Notes under the pieces: model-generated | What the model was told of the DNA's origin: nothing | The model's input: only the letters and a program-made list of their open reading frames with translations | Database searches by the model: none | Source of the DNA: Herbiconiux ginsengi | Lineage (GTDB): Bacteria; Actinomycetota; Actinomycetes; Actinomycetales; Microbacteriaceae | Direction of reading: 5' to 3' | Length of the DNA stretch: 64,000 nucleotides | Assembly (NCBI RefSeq): GCF_900107435.1 | Contig: NZ_FNPZ01000001.1 | Coordinates: 530,960 to 594,959, forward strand | Made by a program: the position numbers and the translations under genes | Shown here: positions 45,000 through 52,922 of the stretch, piece after piece | Position numbering within the stretch: the first letter of the stretch is position 1 | How the letters are laid out: the number at the start of each line of letters is the position of its first letter

Positions 45000-46010
45000 T
45001 CAGAACATCGCGCGCAGGGCCGGCAGCACCTGGTCGCCGAGCAGGCGCAGCGCGCGCCCGGGGTCGGGTGCCATCGGCGGCCCGAACGAGATGTGGCGGG
45101 CGCCCGCGTCGATCAGGGCGCCGCACTGGTCGATCACCTCGGCGGCCTCGCCCACGATTCCGAGCTGGAGCATCGAGTCGGTGACCGAGGCGACGGCGTC
45201 GTCCTCACGACCCTCGAGCATGAGTTGCTGGGTGCGGGCGAACTCCTCGGGGTCGAGCCCGTTCGCGGCCAGCGCTTCGGTGGAGAGCGACCCGCTGTAG
45301 ACGGCGATGTGCCGGGCCAGCAGGGCGCGGGCCTCGTCGCGGTCATCGGAGATCGACACCCACACGCAGGCGGCGACGTCGAGGTCCTCGATCGAGCGTC
45401 CCGCCTTCTCGGCTCCGGCCGTGATCTGCTCGATCACGCCGAAGACGTGCCGGGGCGGAAGGCAGAGCGACAGGGCGCCGTCGGCGAGCCGGCCGGTCAT
45501 CTCGATCATCTTCGGGCCCAGGGCTCCGACGTAGATCGGGGTGGGCCGGGGTTCGCGCAAGACGGCCTGCTCCGTCCAGCCGTCGGCGACGCCCTCCAAG
45601 CCGGCCGGGCTCCGGCCCTCCAGGAGCGCCCGGATGGCGATCACCGCCTGGCGTGTGCGCACCACCGGGGGCGGCGGGGTGAGACCCGCCCACGAGTAGA
45701 ACACGTCCGATCCGGCCCCGAGACCCAGCCGGAACCGATCGCCCGAGAGCTCCTGGAGCGCCGACGCGAAGCTGGCGATCTGGGCCGGATGCAGCGACAC
45801 CGGGTCCATCACCCCCGAACCGAAGCCGATCCGGGTGGTGCGCATCGCGATCGCGACGAGCGCCACGAGACCGGAGTGGCCGAAGAGGTCGTTGCCCGTC
45901 CAGACCTGATCGAACCCGGACTCCTCGGCGAGGACGGCCCGATCGGCGAGGGCTCCGGGGCTGGCAGCCGTTCCGCCGATCCGGGCGCTGAAGGCGATGG
46001 GGCGGGTCAT
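45000..46010 (-). CDS. LLM-class (Mer-like) flavin- or F420-dependent oxidoreductase
   Basis: A 336-residue TIM-barrel protein of the luciferase-like family, closest in pattern to methylenetetrahydromethanopterin reductase-type members: ADRAVLAEESGFDQVWTGND, MRTTRIGFGSGVMDP, FRLGLGAGSDV and IYVGALGPKMIEMTGRLADG. Many such proteins use F420. The presence of fgd in the same operon makes F420H2 a likely cofactor. It overlaps the TIGR04076-like gene by 4 bp. Substrate unknown. Confidence 0.87.
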   Translation of the reverse strand: MTRPIAFSARIGGTAASPGALADRAVLAEESGFDQVWTGNDLFGHSGLVALVAIAMRTTRIGFGSGVMDPVSLHPAQIASFASALQELSGDRFRLGLGAGSDVFYSWAGLTPPPPVVRTRQAVIAIRALLEGRSPAGLEGVADGWTEQAVLREPRPTPIYVGALGPKMIEMTGRLADGALSLCLPPRHVFGVIEQITAGAEKAGRSIEDLDVAACVWVSISDDRDEARALLARHIAVYSGSLSTEALAANGLDPEEFARTQQLMLEGREDDAVASVTDSMLQLGIVGEAAEVIDQCGALIDAGARHISFGPPMAPDPGRALRLLGDQVLPALRAMF

Positions 46011-46333
46011 GCGGTGAATCCTGTCTGGTCGGGTTCGGAAGCGGAACCGTCGGCCGCGGGCGCCGGCTGCACGATCTCGAGGCGCATCCGCAGCGCTTCC
46101 GGCGGGTCGGGGCATTGCACGAGCGGTTTCGAGGCGAGCCAGTCGTCGGCGCCGTCGTCATCGAGGCGCCCGTTCACGAGGGGCAGAACCGTGGTGATGG
46201 CGAACGCGCAGAACGGCAATCCGTCGGGCAGGCGGAGTCCGTCGGCGTCGACTTCGAACCAGTCCCCCGTCTTCAGACCGCAGGCGGAGTAGGCCATCGA
46301 TTCGACCGTGCACCGCACGGTGCGCCCGGTCAC
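46007..46333 (-). CDS. TIGR04076-like small protein B
   Basis: A 108-residue protein of the pattern KTGDWFEVDADGLRLPDG followed by FCAFAITTVLPLVNG, as in TIGR04076 proteins, whose function is unknown. It is a tandem paralogue of the next gene upstream (46330-46644), sharing GDWFEVD, the FC-A motif and a xxKPxxxCPD-type segment near the end. Both are locked by 4-bp overlaps between an LLM oxidoreductase and a flavin monooxygenase, so they may be subunits or helpers of these enzymes. Confidence 0.7.
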   Translation of the reverse strand: MTGRTVRCTVESMAYSACGLKTGDWFEVDADGLRLPDGLPFCAFAITTVLPLVNGRLDDDGADDWLASKPLVQCPDPPEALRMRLEIVQPAPAADGSASEPDQTGFTA

Positions 46334-46644
46334 GCGAGCACCTCGGCGGCGGGGACGGCTTCGACCCTCATCACGAGGTTCTCCTCCGCATCGGGTCCGC
46401 AGATGTAGGGCTTTCGCACGAGCCAGCTATCGGCGGGCAGATCACCCTGGCGCATCACCACGATCGGGAACACCGCCATGAGTGCGTAGGGGCAGAACGA
46501 CTGACCGGGCGGCAGGAACAGCCGGCTGCCGTCGACCTCGAACCAGTCGCCCACCTTGGCCGACCCGCGAGGCTTGTCGACGCGCGTCACGGTGACCCGC
46601 ACCCGTCCGGTGCCGGGAGAGACACCTCCGGCCATGTCGCTCAT
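46330..46644 (-). CDS. TIGR04076-like small protein A
   Basis: A 104-residue protein: VRVTVTRVDKPRGSAKVGDW begins the domain, then FEVDGSRLFLPPGQSFCPYA and VRKPYICGPDAEENLVMRVE. Paralogous to protein B just downstream. A conserved Cys (SFCPYALMAVFP) may bind metal or act catalytically. It overlaps both neighbours by 4 bp. The family is best known from anaerobes and its presence in an aerobic aromatic operon is notable. Confidence 0.7.
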   Translation of the reverse strand: MSDMAGGVSPGTGRVRVTVTRVDKPRGSAKVGDWFEVDGSRLFLPPGQSFCPYALMAVFPIVVMRQGDLPADSWLVRKPYICGPDAEENLVMRVEAVPAAEVLA

Positions 46645-47921
46645 CGGCTCTCTCGAACGCGTGCTCCGCCGTCGTTGGAGACGTCGTCGGGGATCGTGTA
46701 TCCGTTCTGAGGGTTGTTGAGTGCTGCCGCGGCATAGGTGCCGAGGTGCGTGCGCCGGGTGCCGGCGTGCGCGAGCGCGCTCATACCGTCGCGCAGCACC
46801 CGTTGGATGGGGTTCACGTCGAGGATGTAGCTGGCCGACGCGATCTCCATGCACAGGTTCATCGAGCGCCGGAGGGCGTTGGCGGCCACGGCGTTCGCCG
46901 CCGTCATCCGCGTCCGCTGCACCGGGGTGAGGGCGAGTCCGGGGGTCCAGAGCACCTCGTCGGTGAGCCGGGCCACCTCGCGAACGCCGGCGTAGGCGAA
47001 GTCGACCTCGCCCATCGCCTCCCCGAGCGCCTGCCGGGTGGCCGCGTCGATCTTCGCCGCGTCGGCGGAGCCGAGCCGCGCGCGCACGAAGTCGCCGGCG
47101 AGCTGCACCGCGTGCCGGGCGACACCCAGCACGACGCCCGTGAGGGCGAAATGCGACACGTGCACGCTCTTGTTGAGCGGATCGGCGTCACCGTTGTCGA
47201 GCGCCTCCCGGTCGAAGGCGTGACCGGCCGGCACGAAGGCCGGCTCGGTGATCGAGTAGGAGGTGCTGCCCGAGCCGCGCACGCCGAGGGTCTGCCAGTT
47301 GTGGGAAACCTCGATGCTCGGCCGCGGCAGCCAGAGGCCGAGGTGCATCTGCTTGCCGTGGGCTCCCGTCACGGGCTCTCCGTTCTCGAACACCTCGGCT
47401 CCGCCGACGATGTGCTCGGCCGTGTAGCTTCCGGAGCCCCAGTTCCACTCACCGGTCACCAGGTAGCCGCCGTCGACGCGCTCAGCGCGCCCCCGGGGGT
47501 GGAAGGCGCCACTGGTCGGCATGTCCCGCGTGGGGTAGAGCTCGGCGTAGGCCTCGTCGCCGAGGCGTCCGGCGTAGTAGCCGCCGGCGTTCAGAACGCC
47601 CACGTTCCAGCCCGCCGAGGCATCCACGGCGGCGATCAGGGCGGTGACCTCCACCTGCTGGGCGAGGGTGGCCTCGACCCCGCCCCGGTGGGCCGGGAAG
47701 CCCATCTCGAACACGCCGGCGGCTCGCATCACCCGCTCGGCACGCGGACTGAGGCGCGCCAGCCTCTCGATCTCGTCGGCCTCCTCGGCGATCACGGGGA
47801 GGATCGCGTGCGCGTTGCCGACGATGGCCTCGGCGGTGTCGGGCACCGAGAGCCCGTATTCGGCGCGGATGGTCTCGGTGGTCGCTTCGCGCGGGCTGGG
47901 GTTCGTGTCGATCGCGGTCAT
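46641..47921 (-). CDS. acyl-CoA-dehydrogenase-fold flavin monooxygenase, paralogue 1
   Basis: A 426-residue protein of the acyl-CoA dehydrogenase fold. The FHPRGRAERVDGGYLVTGEW and FGSGS-like WGSGSYTAEHIVGG segments, and lack of the dehydrogenase catalytic Glu context, place it with group D two-component monooxygenases (IacA, HsaA, DszC). These use reduced flavin from a separate reductase, here plausibly the flavin reductase at 41988. It is paralogous to 50451-51638 (shared AHRGG, FYAGRLGDEAxAELYP, GSFHPRGRA). ATG 47921 has an AAAGGA ribosome site. Confidence 0.83.
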   Translation of the reverse strand: MTAIDTNPSPREATTETIRAEYGLSVPDTAEAIVGNAHAILPVIAEEADEIERLARLSPRAERVMRAAGVFEMGFPAHRGGVEATLAQQVEVTALIAAVDASAGWNVGVLNAGGYYAGRLGDEAYAELYPTRDMPTSGAFHPRGRAERVDGGYLVTGEWNWGSGSYTAEHIVGGAEVFENGEPVTGAHGKQMHLGLWLPRPSIEVSHNWQTLGVRGSGSTSYSITEPAFVPAGHAFDREALDNGDADPLNKSVHVSHFALTGVVLGVARHAVQLAGDFVRARLGSADAAKIDAATRQALGEAMGEVDFAYAGVREVARLTDEVLWTPGLALTPVQRTRMTAANAVAANALRRSMNLCMEIASASYILDVNPIQRVLRDGMSALAHAGTRRTHLGTYAAAALNNPQNGYTIPDDVSNDGGARVRESR

Positions 47922-47966
47922 GGCGCGTGTCCTTTCAAGGCGCAAGGGAAGGGTGGCAGGGGCGGA

Positions 47967-48767
47967 TCAGCTTCCGATGGGCTCCCCGCCGGTCACCCAC
48001 ATGGTCTGCCCGGTGATCGATCCCGAACCGGGGCCGACGAGCATCGACACCACCTGGGCCACCTCGAGCGGCGAGGGGAAGACGCCGAGTGCGGTGCGCT
48101 CGAGCAGGCGGTCGGACAGCTCCTGCCGGGTGGCGTCCAACTCGACCTGCTCGGCCGGATCGACCACACGGCCCGGCGCCACCACATTCGCGGTGATGCC
48201 GTTGCGCCCCTCTTCGAGTGCGAGGTAGCGGGTGAGCGTGGTCGCGGCCGCCTTGGCGGCACCGTAGATTCCGAAGCCAGGGTGAGGCCTCGACATGAGG
48301 GCACCCGAGAGGTACACCACGCGGCCCCAGCCCTCGTCGCGCATGCCGGGAACGACGCGGGCGACGAGCGCCGCGTGCAGCTTCACGCCGGCGAACTCGG
48401 CGTCGATGATGCCGGGTGTCGCGTCGGCCACCCGGACCGGGCCCTGCCCCGCGTGCACCGTGTTGACGAGAACGGTCACGGGACCGACGAGCGACTCCAC
48501 CTCGGCGAAAGCGCCCTCGAGCGCGCCCGCGTCTCCGAGGTCGGCCTGAACGACCGGATGCTCGCCGGGCAGCGCTCCAGCGAGCGCCTCGGCCCCGCTC
48601 CGGTCGCCCCGGCAGTGCACCACGACGGTGGCTCCGAGAGCCGCGAGCTCGGCCGCGACCGCGCGGCCGATCGTGCCCGTGGCGCCGGCGACGAACGCCA
48701 CCCGGCCGGCCAGCGCACCGCCGCCCGCGACGGCGCCGAGCGCATCCGGCGTGGTCGCCATCGTCAC
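47967..48767 (-). CDS. short-chain dehydrogenase/reductase
   Basis: A classical SDR of 266 residues: cofactor motif GATGTIGRAVA (about 29-39), LVNTVHAGQG (NNAG variant), catalytic YGAAKAAATTL (YxxxK) and VVAPGRV. It probably oxidises or reduces an alcohol/ketone of the pathway; IacE-like SDRs appear in auxin degradation. GTG 48767 overlaps the ABC ATPase stop by 4 bp; ATG 48761 is two codons downstream and equally possible. Confidence 0.87.
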   Translation of the reverse strand: MTMATTPDALGAVAGGGALAGRVAFVAGATGTIGRAVAAELAALGATVVVHCRGDRSGAEALAGALPGEHPVVQADLGDAGALEGAFAEVESLVGPVTVLVNTVHAGQGPVRVADATPGIIDAEFAGVKLHAALVARVVPGMRDEGWGRVVYLSGALMSRPHPGFGIYGAAKAAATTLTRYLALEEGRNGITANVVAPGRVVDPAEQVELDATRQELSDRLLERTALGVFPSPLEVAQVVSMLVGPGSGSITGQTMWVTGGEPIGS

Positions 48768-49555
48768 CGGATCACCGCGGAGAGGAATTCACGCGTACGG
48801 GCGTTCTGGGGCGAGTCGAGCACCTGCGCCGGCTCGCCCTGCTCCACGAGGCGCCCGTCGGCCATGAACACCACGCGATCGGCGACTTCGCGGGCGAAGC
48901 CCATCTCGTGGGTCACCACGACGATGGTCATGTTGGCCGTGCGTACGAGGTCTTTCATCACCTCGAGCACCTCGCCCACCAGCTCGGGGTCGAGGGCGCT
49001 GGTGGGTTCGTCGAAGAGCAGCACCGTGGGGCGCATGGCGACGGCCCGGGCGATGGCGACGCGTTGCTGCTGCCCGCCCGACAACTGCGACGGGTAGAAG
49101 TCGGCCTTCGCCGCCAGCCCCACGCGTTCGAGCAGCGTGCGAGCGCGCGAGATCGCCTCGGCCTTCGGAACCCGCAGGATCTTGATCGGCGCGAAGGCGA
49201 TGTTCTCCAGCGCGGTCATGTGCGGAAAGAGGTTGAACTGCTGGAAGACCATGCCCACCCGCACCCGCTGGTGGCACGCCTCGTGCTCCTTCAGCTCGTG
49301 CAGACGCCCGCGTTTCTCGCGGTAGCCGATGAGATCGTCGCCCACCCGGATGCGGCCGGTGTTGATCTCCTCGAGGTGGTTGATGCAGCGCAGCAGGGTG
49401 CTCTTGCCCGAGCCGGACGGCCCGATCAGGCACACGGTCTCGCCTTCGGCGATCTGCAGATCGATGTCGAACAACACCTGGTTCTGCCCGAACCATTTGT
49501 CGACGCCCTCCACCGACACCATCGGGCGCACCAGGGTCTGAGTCTCTGCGGTCAT
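48764..49555 (-). CDS. polar amino acid ABC transporter, ATP-binding protein
   Basis: A 263-residue ATPase of the GlnQ/HisP class: Walker A GPSGSGKST (45-53), Q-loop VFQQFNLFPHMT, signature QLSGGQQQRVAIARA, Walker B LLFDEPTSALDPE and the switch His in VTHEMGF. It pairs with the permease (4-bp overlap) and the binding protein at 51719 to import an amino acid, most simply tryptophan, kynurenine or a related aryl amino acid given the operon. Confidence 0.93.
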   Translation of the reverse strand: MTAETQTLVRPMVSVEGVDKWFGQNQVLFDIDLQIAEGETVCLIGPSGSGKSTLLRCINHLEEINTGRIRVGDDLIGYREKRGRLHELKEHEACHQRVRVGMVFQQFNLFPHMTALENIAFAPIKILRVPKAEAISRARTLLERVGLAAKADFYPSQLSGGQQQRVAIARAVAMRPTVLLFDEPTSALDPELVGEVLEVMKDLVRTANMTIVVVTHEMGFAREVADRVVFMADGRLVEQGEPAQVLDSPQNARTREFLSAVIR

Positions 49556-50454
49556 CGTTCGGCCGTCCTCTTCTCGATGAAGTACTGCACGATCGTCAAC
49601 ACCGTGATCACCAGCAGGTACCAGATGGTCGCGACGATCAGCAGCTCGATCGTGCGGAAGTTCGACCCGGAGATGCCGAGCGCCACGGTGAGCAGGTCGC
49701 CACCGGCGATCACAGAGACGATGGCCGAGGCCTTCAGCATGCTGATGAACTCGTTGCCCATGGGAGGAAGCAGAACCCTCAGGGCCTGCGGGAGCACGAC
49801 GTAACGGAGCGTGCGGGCCCCGTTCAGGCCGAGCGCCTTCGCGGCCTCGTGCTGCCCGCGCCCGATCGAGAGCAGCCCGCCTCGCACGATCTCGGCCATG
49901 TAGCCCGATCCGGCCAGCGAGAGCCCGATCACCGATGCCAGGAAGGGCGTCATCACCTCTTTCACCGGCACCGACCAGAAGGTGATGTCGGTGAACGGGA
50001 TGCCGATCGCGAAGTTCTGGAAGAACAGGCCGAGGTTGCCCACGAAGATCAGCAGCACGATCAGTGGCACGCCGCGGAAGATGAAGACGTAGCCGGCCGC
50101 GAATCCGCTCACGATCCGGCTGGGCGAGATGCGCATCACGGCGATCACCACGGCGAGCACGAGCGCGAACACCATCGACACGGCGGTGATCTCGAGCGTC
50201 GTGCCGAGCCCCTTGAGGATGGCCGGGCTGAAGAGGAACTCCCCCACGATCGGCCATTGGATGTTCGGGTTGGTCCACAGGCCCAGCACGACGCTGATCA
50301 GCACGATCACCGACACCACGGCGAGCACACCGCGGCCCCAGTGCCGCACGGGCACCACGTTGAGCTTGTTCTCCCTCGTGAGCAACGACCTGGTCTTCAG
50401 GTTCACGCGCCCGCTGGTCGATCCGGTCTCGGTCACCACCGTTCCCTCCGTCAT
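49552..50454 (-). CDS. polar amino acid ABC transporter, permease
   Basis: A 300-residue permease of the HisM/GlnP class with about five to six membrane helices, a FRGVPLIVLLIF motif and the cytoplasmic EAA loop (GGLLSIGRGQHEAAKALGLN). An N-terminal soluble extension of about 40 residues precedes the first helix. It overlaps both the monooxygenase gene and the ATPase gene by 4 bp. Confidence 0.92.
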   Translation of the reverse strand: MTEGTVVTETGSTSGRVNLKTRSLLTRENKLNVVPVRHWGRGVLAVVSVIVLISVVLGLWTNPNIQWPIVGEFLFSPAILKGLGTTLEITAVSMVFALVLAVVIAVMRISPSRIVSGFAAGYVFIFRGVPLIVLLIFVGNLGLFFQNFAIGIPFTDITFWSVPVKEVMTPFLASVIGLSLAGSGYMAEIVRGGLLSIGRGQHEAAKALGLNGARTLRYVVLPQALRVLLPPMGNEFISMLKASAIVSVIAGGDLLTVALGISGSNFRTIELLIVATIWYLLVITVLTIVQYFIEKRTAER

Positions 50455-51638
50455 CGGTCTTCGTCCTCGATCAGGGTCTTGCCGACCTCGACCCAGCGAC
50501 TGCGCCAGGTGGACGCGTGAGCGGCCACGGCCGTGAGGTCGCGGATGAGCACCTCGAACGGCCCCGCGGTGTAGACCACCTGGGCGCCGAGCAGCTCCGC
50601 GCACAGGTCGACGATCCGGCGAGCCAGATCGGCGGCGACCGGGGCGTCGCCCCGGGCCATGATCGAGTCGCTCGGCAGCTCGCCGGGGGTGAAGATCGAC
50701 TCGTCGATGCGCTGCACACCCTGATACACCACGGCGCGGGCAGCCCGCAGATAGCTCTCCGCCTCCCCCAGCAACCCGAGCTTGCGGGTGTCGATCGGCG
50801 CCGTCCCCGCTTTCGCGCGAAGGCCCGCCGTGGCGAGGTCGACCGCGTGCTGCGCGATGCCCACGGCGATGCCGGCCGTGCTGTAGAACGGCAGGTCGAC
50901 CAGCTTGTTCAGGGGCTCGGCATCCGGATCCGGGTCGAAATAGCGGTCGAAGGAGTGCCCCTCCGGCACGAACACGTCGGTGACGTCGTAGCCGTTGCTC
51001 CCCGAGCCGCGGAGGCCGATGGTGTCCCAGTCGTTCTGGATCTCGACCTGATCGGCCGGCAGCCAGACGCCCAGCACGAGGGGGGTGCCGTCGTCTTTGA
51101 GCACCTTCTCGCCGGCGTCGAACACTTCGACGCCGCCCACGATGTGATGGGCCGAGCGGATGCCGCTGCCGAACTTCCATCGCCCGGTGACGCGGTAGCC
51201 ACCCTCGACGACGTCTGCGCGGCCTCGCGGGTGGAACGAGCCGCAGGTGGGCAGGTCGAGCTCGGGATAGAGCTCGGCGAAGGCCTCATCGCCCAGCCGC
51301 CCGGCGTAGAACCCCGTCGCCGCGAGGATGGCCGCGTTCCACGCGATGCTCGCGTCGCGGGTGGCGATGAGCTCGGCGATGCGGGTCTGCGCGGTGAGCG
51401 GCATCTCCGGGCCGCCGCGGTGGGCGGCGAAGCCCACCCGGAAGACTCCGGCGGCGCGGAGGGCCTCGCGTGCGCGCTCCGTCATGAAGTGCTGTCGGGA
51501 GGTGGCCTCGGCCTCTTCGCCGACGATGGGGAGGATGGCCTCGACGTTCGCCACGATGGCGGCGGCGCTCGTCGGATCCTGCAGGGCGGAGAGCAGCCCT
51601 CGGTCGGTGTCCGTGAGGGTGGGACTGTCCAGTGTCAT
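50451..51638 (-). CDS. acyl-CoA-dehydrogenase-fold flavin monooxygenase, paralogue 2
   Basis: A 395-residue paralogue of the protein at 46641: AILPIVGEEA, AAHRGGPEMPL, FYAGRLGDEAFAELYPELD, CGSFHPRGRADVVEGGYRVT and WDTIGLRGSGSNGYDVTDVF. As a group D flavin monooxygenase it would need FMNH2/FADH2 from the operon's flavin reductase. It lies between the binding-protein and permease genes of the importer, an unusual position that links it tightly to uptake. GAAGGAG ribosome site. Confidence 0.83.
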   Translation of the reverse strand: MTLDSPTLTDTDRGLLSALQDPTSAAAIVANVEAILPIVGEEAEATSRQHFMTERAREALRAAGVFRVGFAAHRGGPEMPLTAQTRIAELIATRDASIAWNAAILAATGFYAGRLGDEAFAELYPELDLPTCGSFHPRGRADVVEGGYRVTGRWKFGSGIRSAHHIVGGVEVFDAGEKVLKDDGTPLVLGVWLPADQVEIQNDWDTIGLRGSGSNGYDVTDVFVPEGHSFDRYFDPDPDAEPLNKLVDLPFYSTAGIAVGIAQHAVDLATAGLRAKAGTAPIDTRKLGLLGEAESYLRAARAVVYQGVQRIDESIFTPGELPSDSIMARGDAPVAADLARRIVDLCAELLGAQVVYTAGPFEVLIRDLTAVAAHASTWRSRWVEVGKTLIEDEDR

Positions 51639-51718
51639 CGCGTTACTCCTTCGTGGGGATGCCGAGGTCGAGGCGAAGCGGCCGGGCTGCGGGCTGCGAC
51701 CCGGCCGCCTCGAGCGGG

Positions 51719-52687
51719 TCAGGACGCGGCGACCTCACCGGGAGCCGTGCCGGTCGTCGGGTTGATGACCAGCTCGTCCACCGTGATCGCCATCGGCGCC
51801 ACGTCGTATTCCTGGTAGACGGCGTCGTAGCTGCCATCCTCGATCAGCACCTTGAGCGCGCCGGCGATCGCCTTGGAGAGACCCGGGTTGGCCTTGGCGA
51901 CGGCGATACCGCCGAACTCCGCCGGGATCTCGGACTCGGGCAGCACGATGGAGGTGAAGGTGGCGGAGTCCTTGTCGACGATCGCCTGCAGGCTCGCGGC
52001 GGTGTCGAACCAGGCGTCGACGGTTCCCGCCCGGAGTGCCTGCACAGCGGCGGTCGCGCCCTGGTACTCGGCCATCTGGATCGGGTCGCTCGCGCACTCG
52101 GCGTCGCTGATCGCCTTGACCTTCTCGGACTGGTTGGAACCGACCGGCACCGCGATCGTCAGGCCGCACGCGTCGGCGAGCTTCTCGACGTCCTTCGGGT
52201 TGCCCGCCGGCAGGAGCAGCCCCTCCTCGGTCTTCTGGAACGGGACGAGGTCGACGATGGACTGCTCGCGCTCGGCGGTGATGGTGACCTGACCGAACAG
52301 GGCGTCGACCGTTCCTGCCTGCACACCCGGAAGCTGGGCCGGCCACTGCAGGTTCGACCACTCCGCCTTCACGCCGAGGATGGGTGCGATCTTGGCCGCG
52401 AGGTCGGGTGCGATACCGATGGGCGTGGTCGCGTCGGCGGCGTCGACACCGATCACGGGAGGAGTCTCCCAGAGAGCGCCGAAGGAGATGACCCCGGAAT
52501 CCTGGATCGACTGGGGCAGGAGATCGTGGAGCTCCTGATTGAAGACGTCGTCGGCCGGAGCCGTCTCAGCCGTGGCTGCGGTGTCGGAGCTGCTGCATCC
52601 GGCGAGAGCGAGGACTCCGATCACGGCGACGGCCGGAATCGTCGCCCGAACGAGGTGGCGAGTGCGGGAAGGGGAGGAAGAACGCAT
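51719..52687 (-). CDS. amino acid ABC transporter substrate-binding lipoprotein
   Basis: A 322-residue periplasmic-binding-type lipoprotein: signal peptide with lipobox LALAGC (Cys31), then a type II binding fold (SGVISFGALWETPPVIGVDA, APDLAAKIAPILGV, VDALFGQVTITAEREQ, GTVDAWFDTAASLQAI). LspA would process it. It is the first gene of the 15-gene operon. Ligand unknown; an aryl amino acid is inferred. Confidence 0.92.
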   Translation of the reverse strand: MRSSSPSRTRHLVRATIPAVAVIGVLALAGCSSSDTAATAETAPADDVFNQELHDLLPQSIQDSGVISFGALWETPPVIGVDAADATTPIGIAPDLAAKIAPILGVKAEWSNLQWPAQLPGVQAGTVDALFGQVTITAEREQSIVDLVPFQKTEEGLLLPAGNPKDVEKLADACGLTIAVPVGSNQSEKVKAISDAECASDPIQMAEYQGATAAVQALRAGTVDAWFDTAASLQAIVDKDSATFTSIVLPESEIPAEFGGIAVAKANPGLSKAIAGALKVLIEDGSYDAVYQEYDVAPMAITVDELVINPTTGTAPGEVAAS

Positions 52688-52922
52688 GCTGGGTCCTATC
52701 GATCAGTCGGGATGATGCGGGGTGCAGGCCCCGTGGTGCCAACCTGCTAAGACCATTCCTACTCATCGCATGTGTCCGCGCCGTCATTGGCGTGTTACGG
52801 TCATGTTTCATTATGCTGACTCGCGTCACATTAGTGTGAGATGGCCTTGTGGAGAGAATAGCGCGCCCACCCGGCGAGTGCAATCACCAGAAACGTCACT
52901 CATCCAGGAGGGGCGTTGCGCG
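52688..52922 (-). promoter_or_regulatory. promoter region of the tryptophan operon
   Basis: This 235-bp gap upstream of the binding-protein gene holds the perfect palindrome TCACA-TTAG-TGTGA (52826-52839). On the minus strand a CATAAT -10-like hexamer (about 52811-52816) lies 18 bp after TCACAC, so the palindrome overlaps the -35. It is locally AT-rich. A regulator, possibly the upstream PaaX, could act here. Confidence 0.5.

Noticed and set aside
46641-47921. Calling the protein an acyl-CoA dehydrogenase of beta-oxidation
   Set aside because: Substrate-pocket and FHPRGRA-type segments match group D monooxygenases and a flavin reductase is in the operon.
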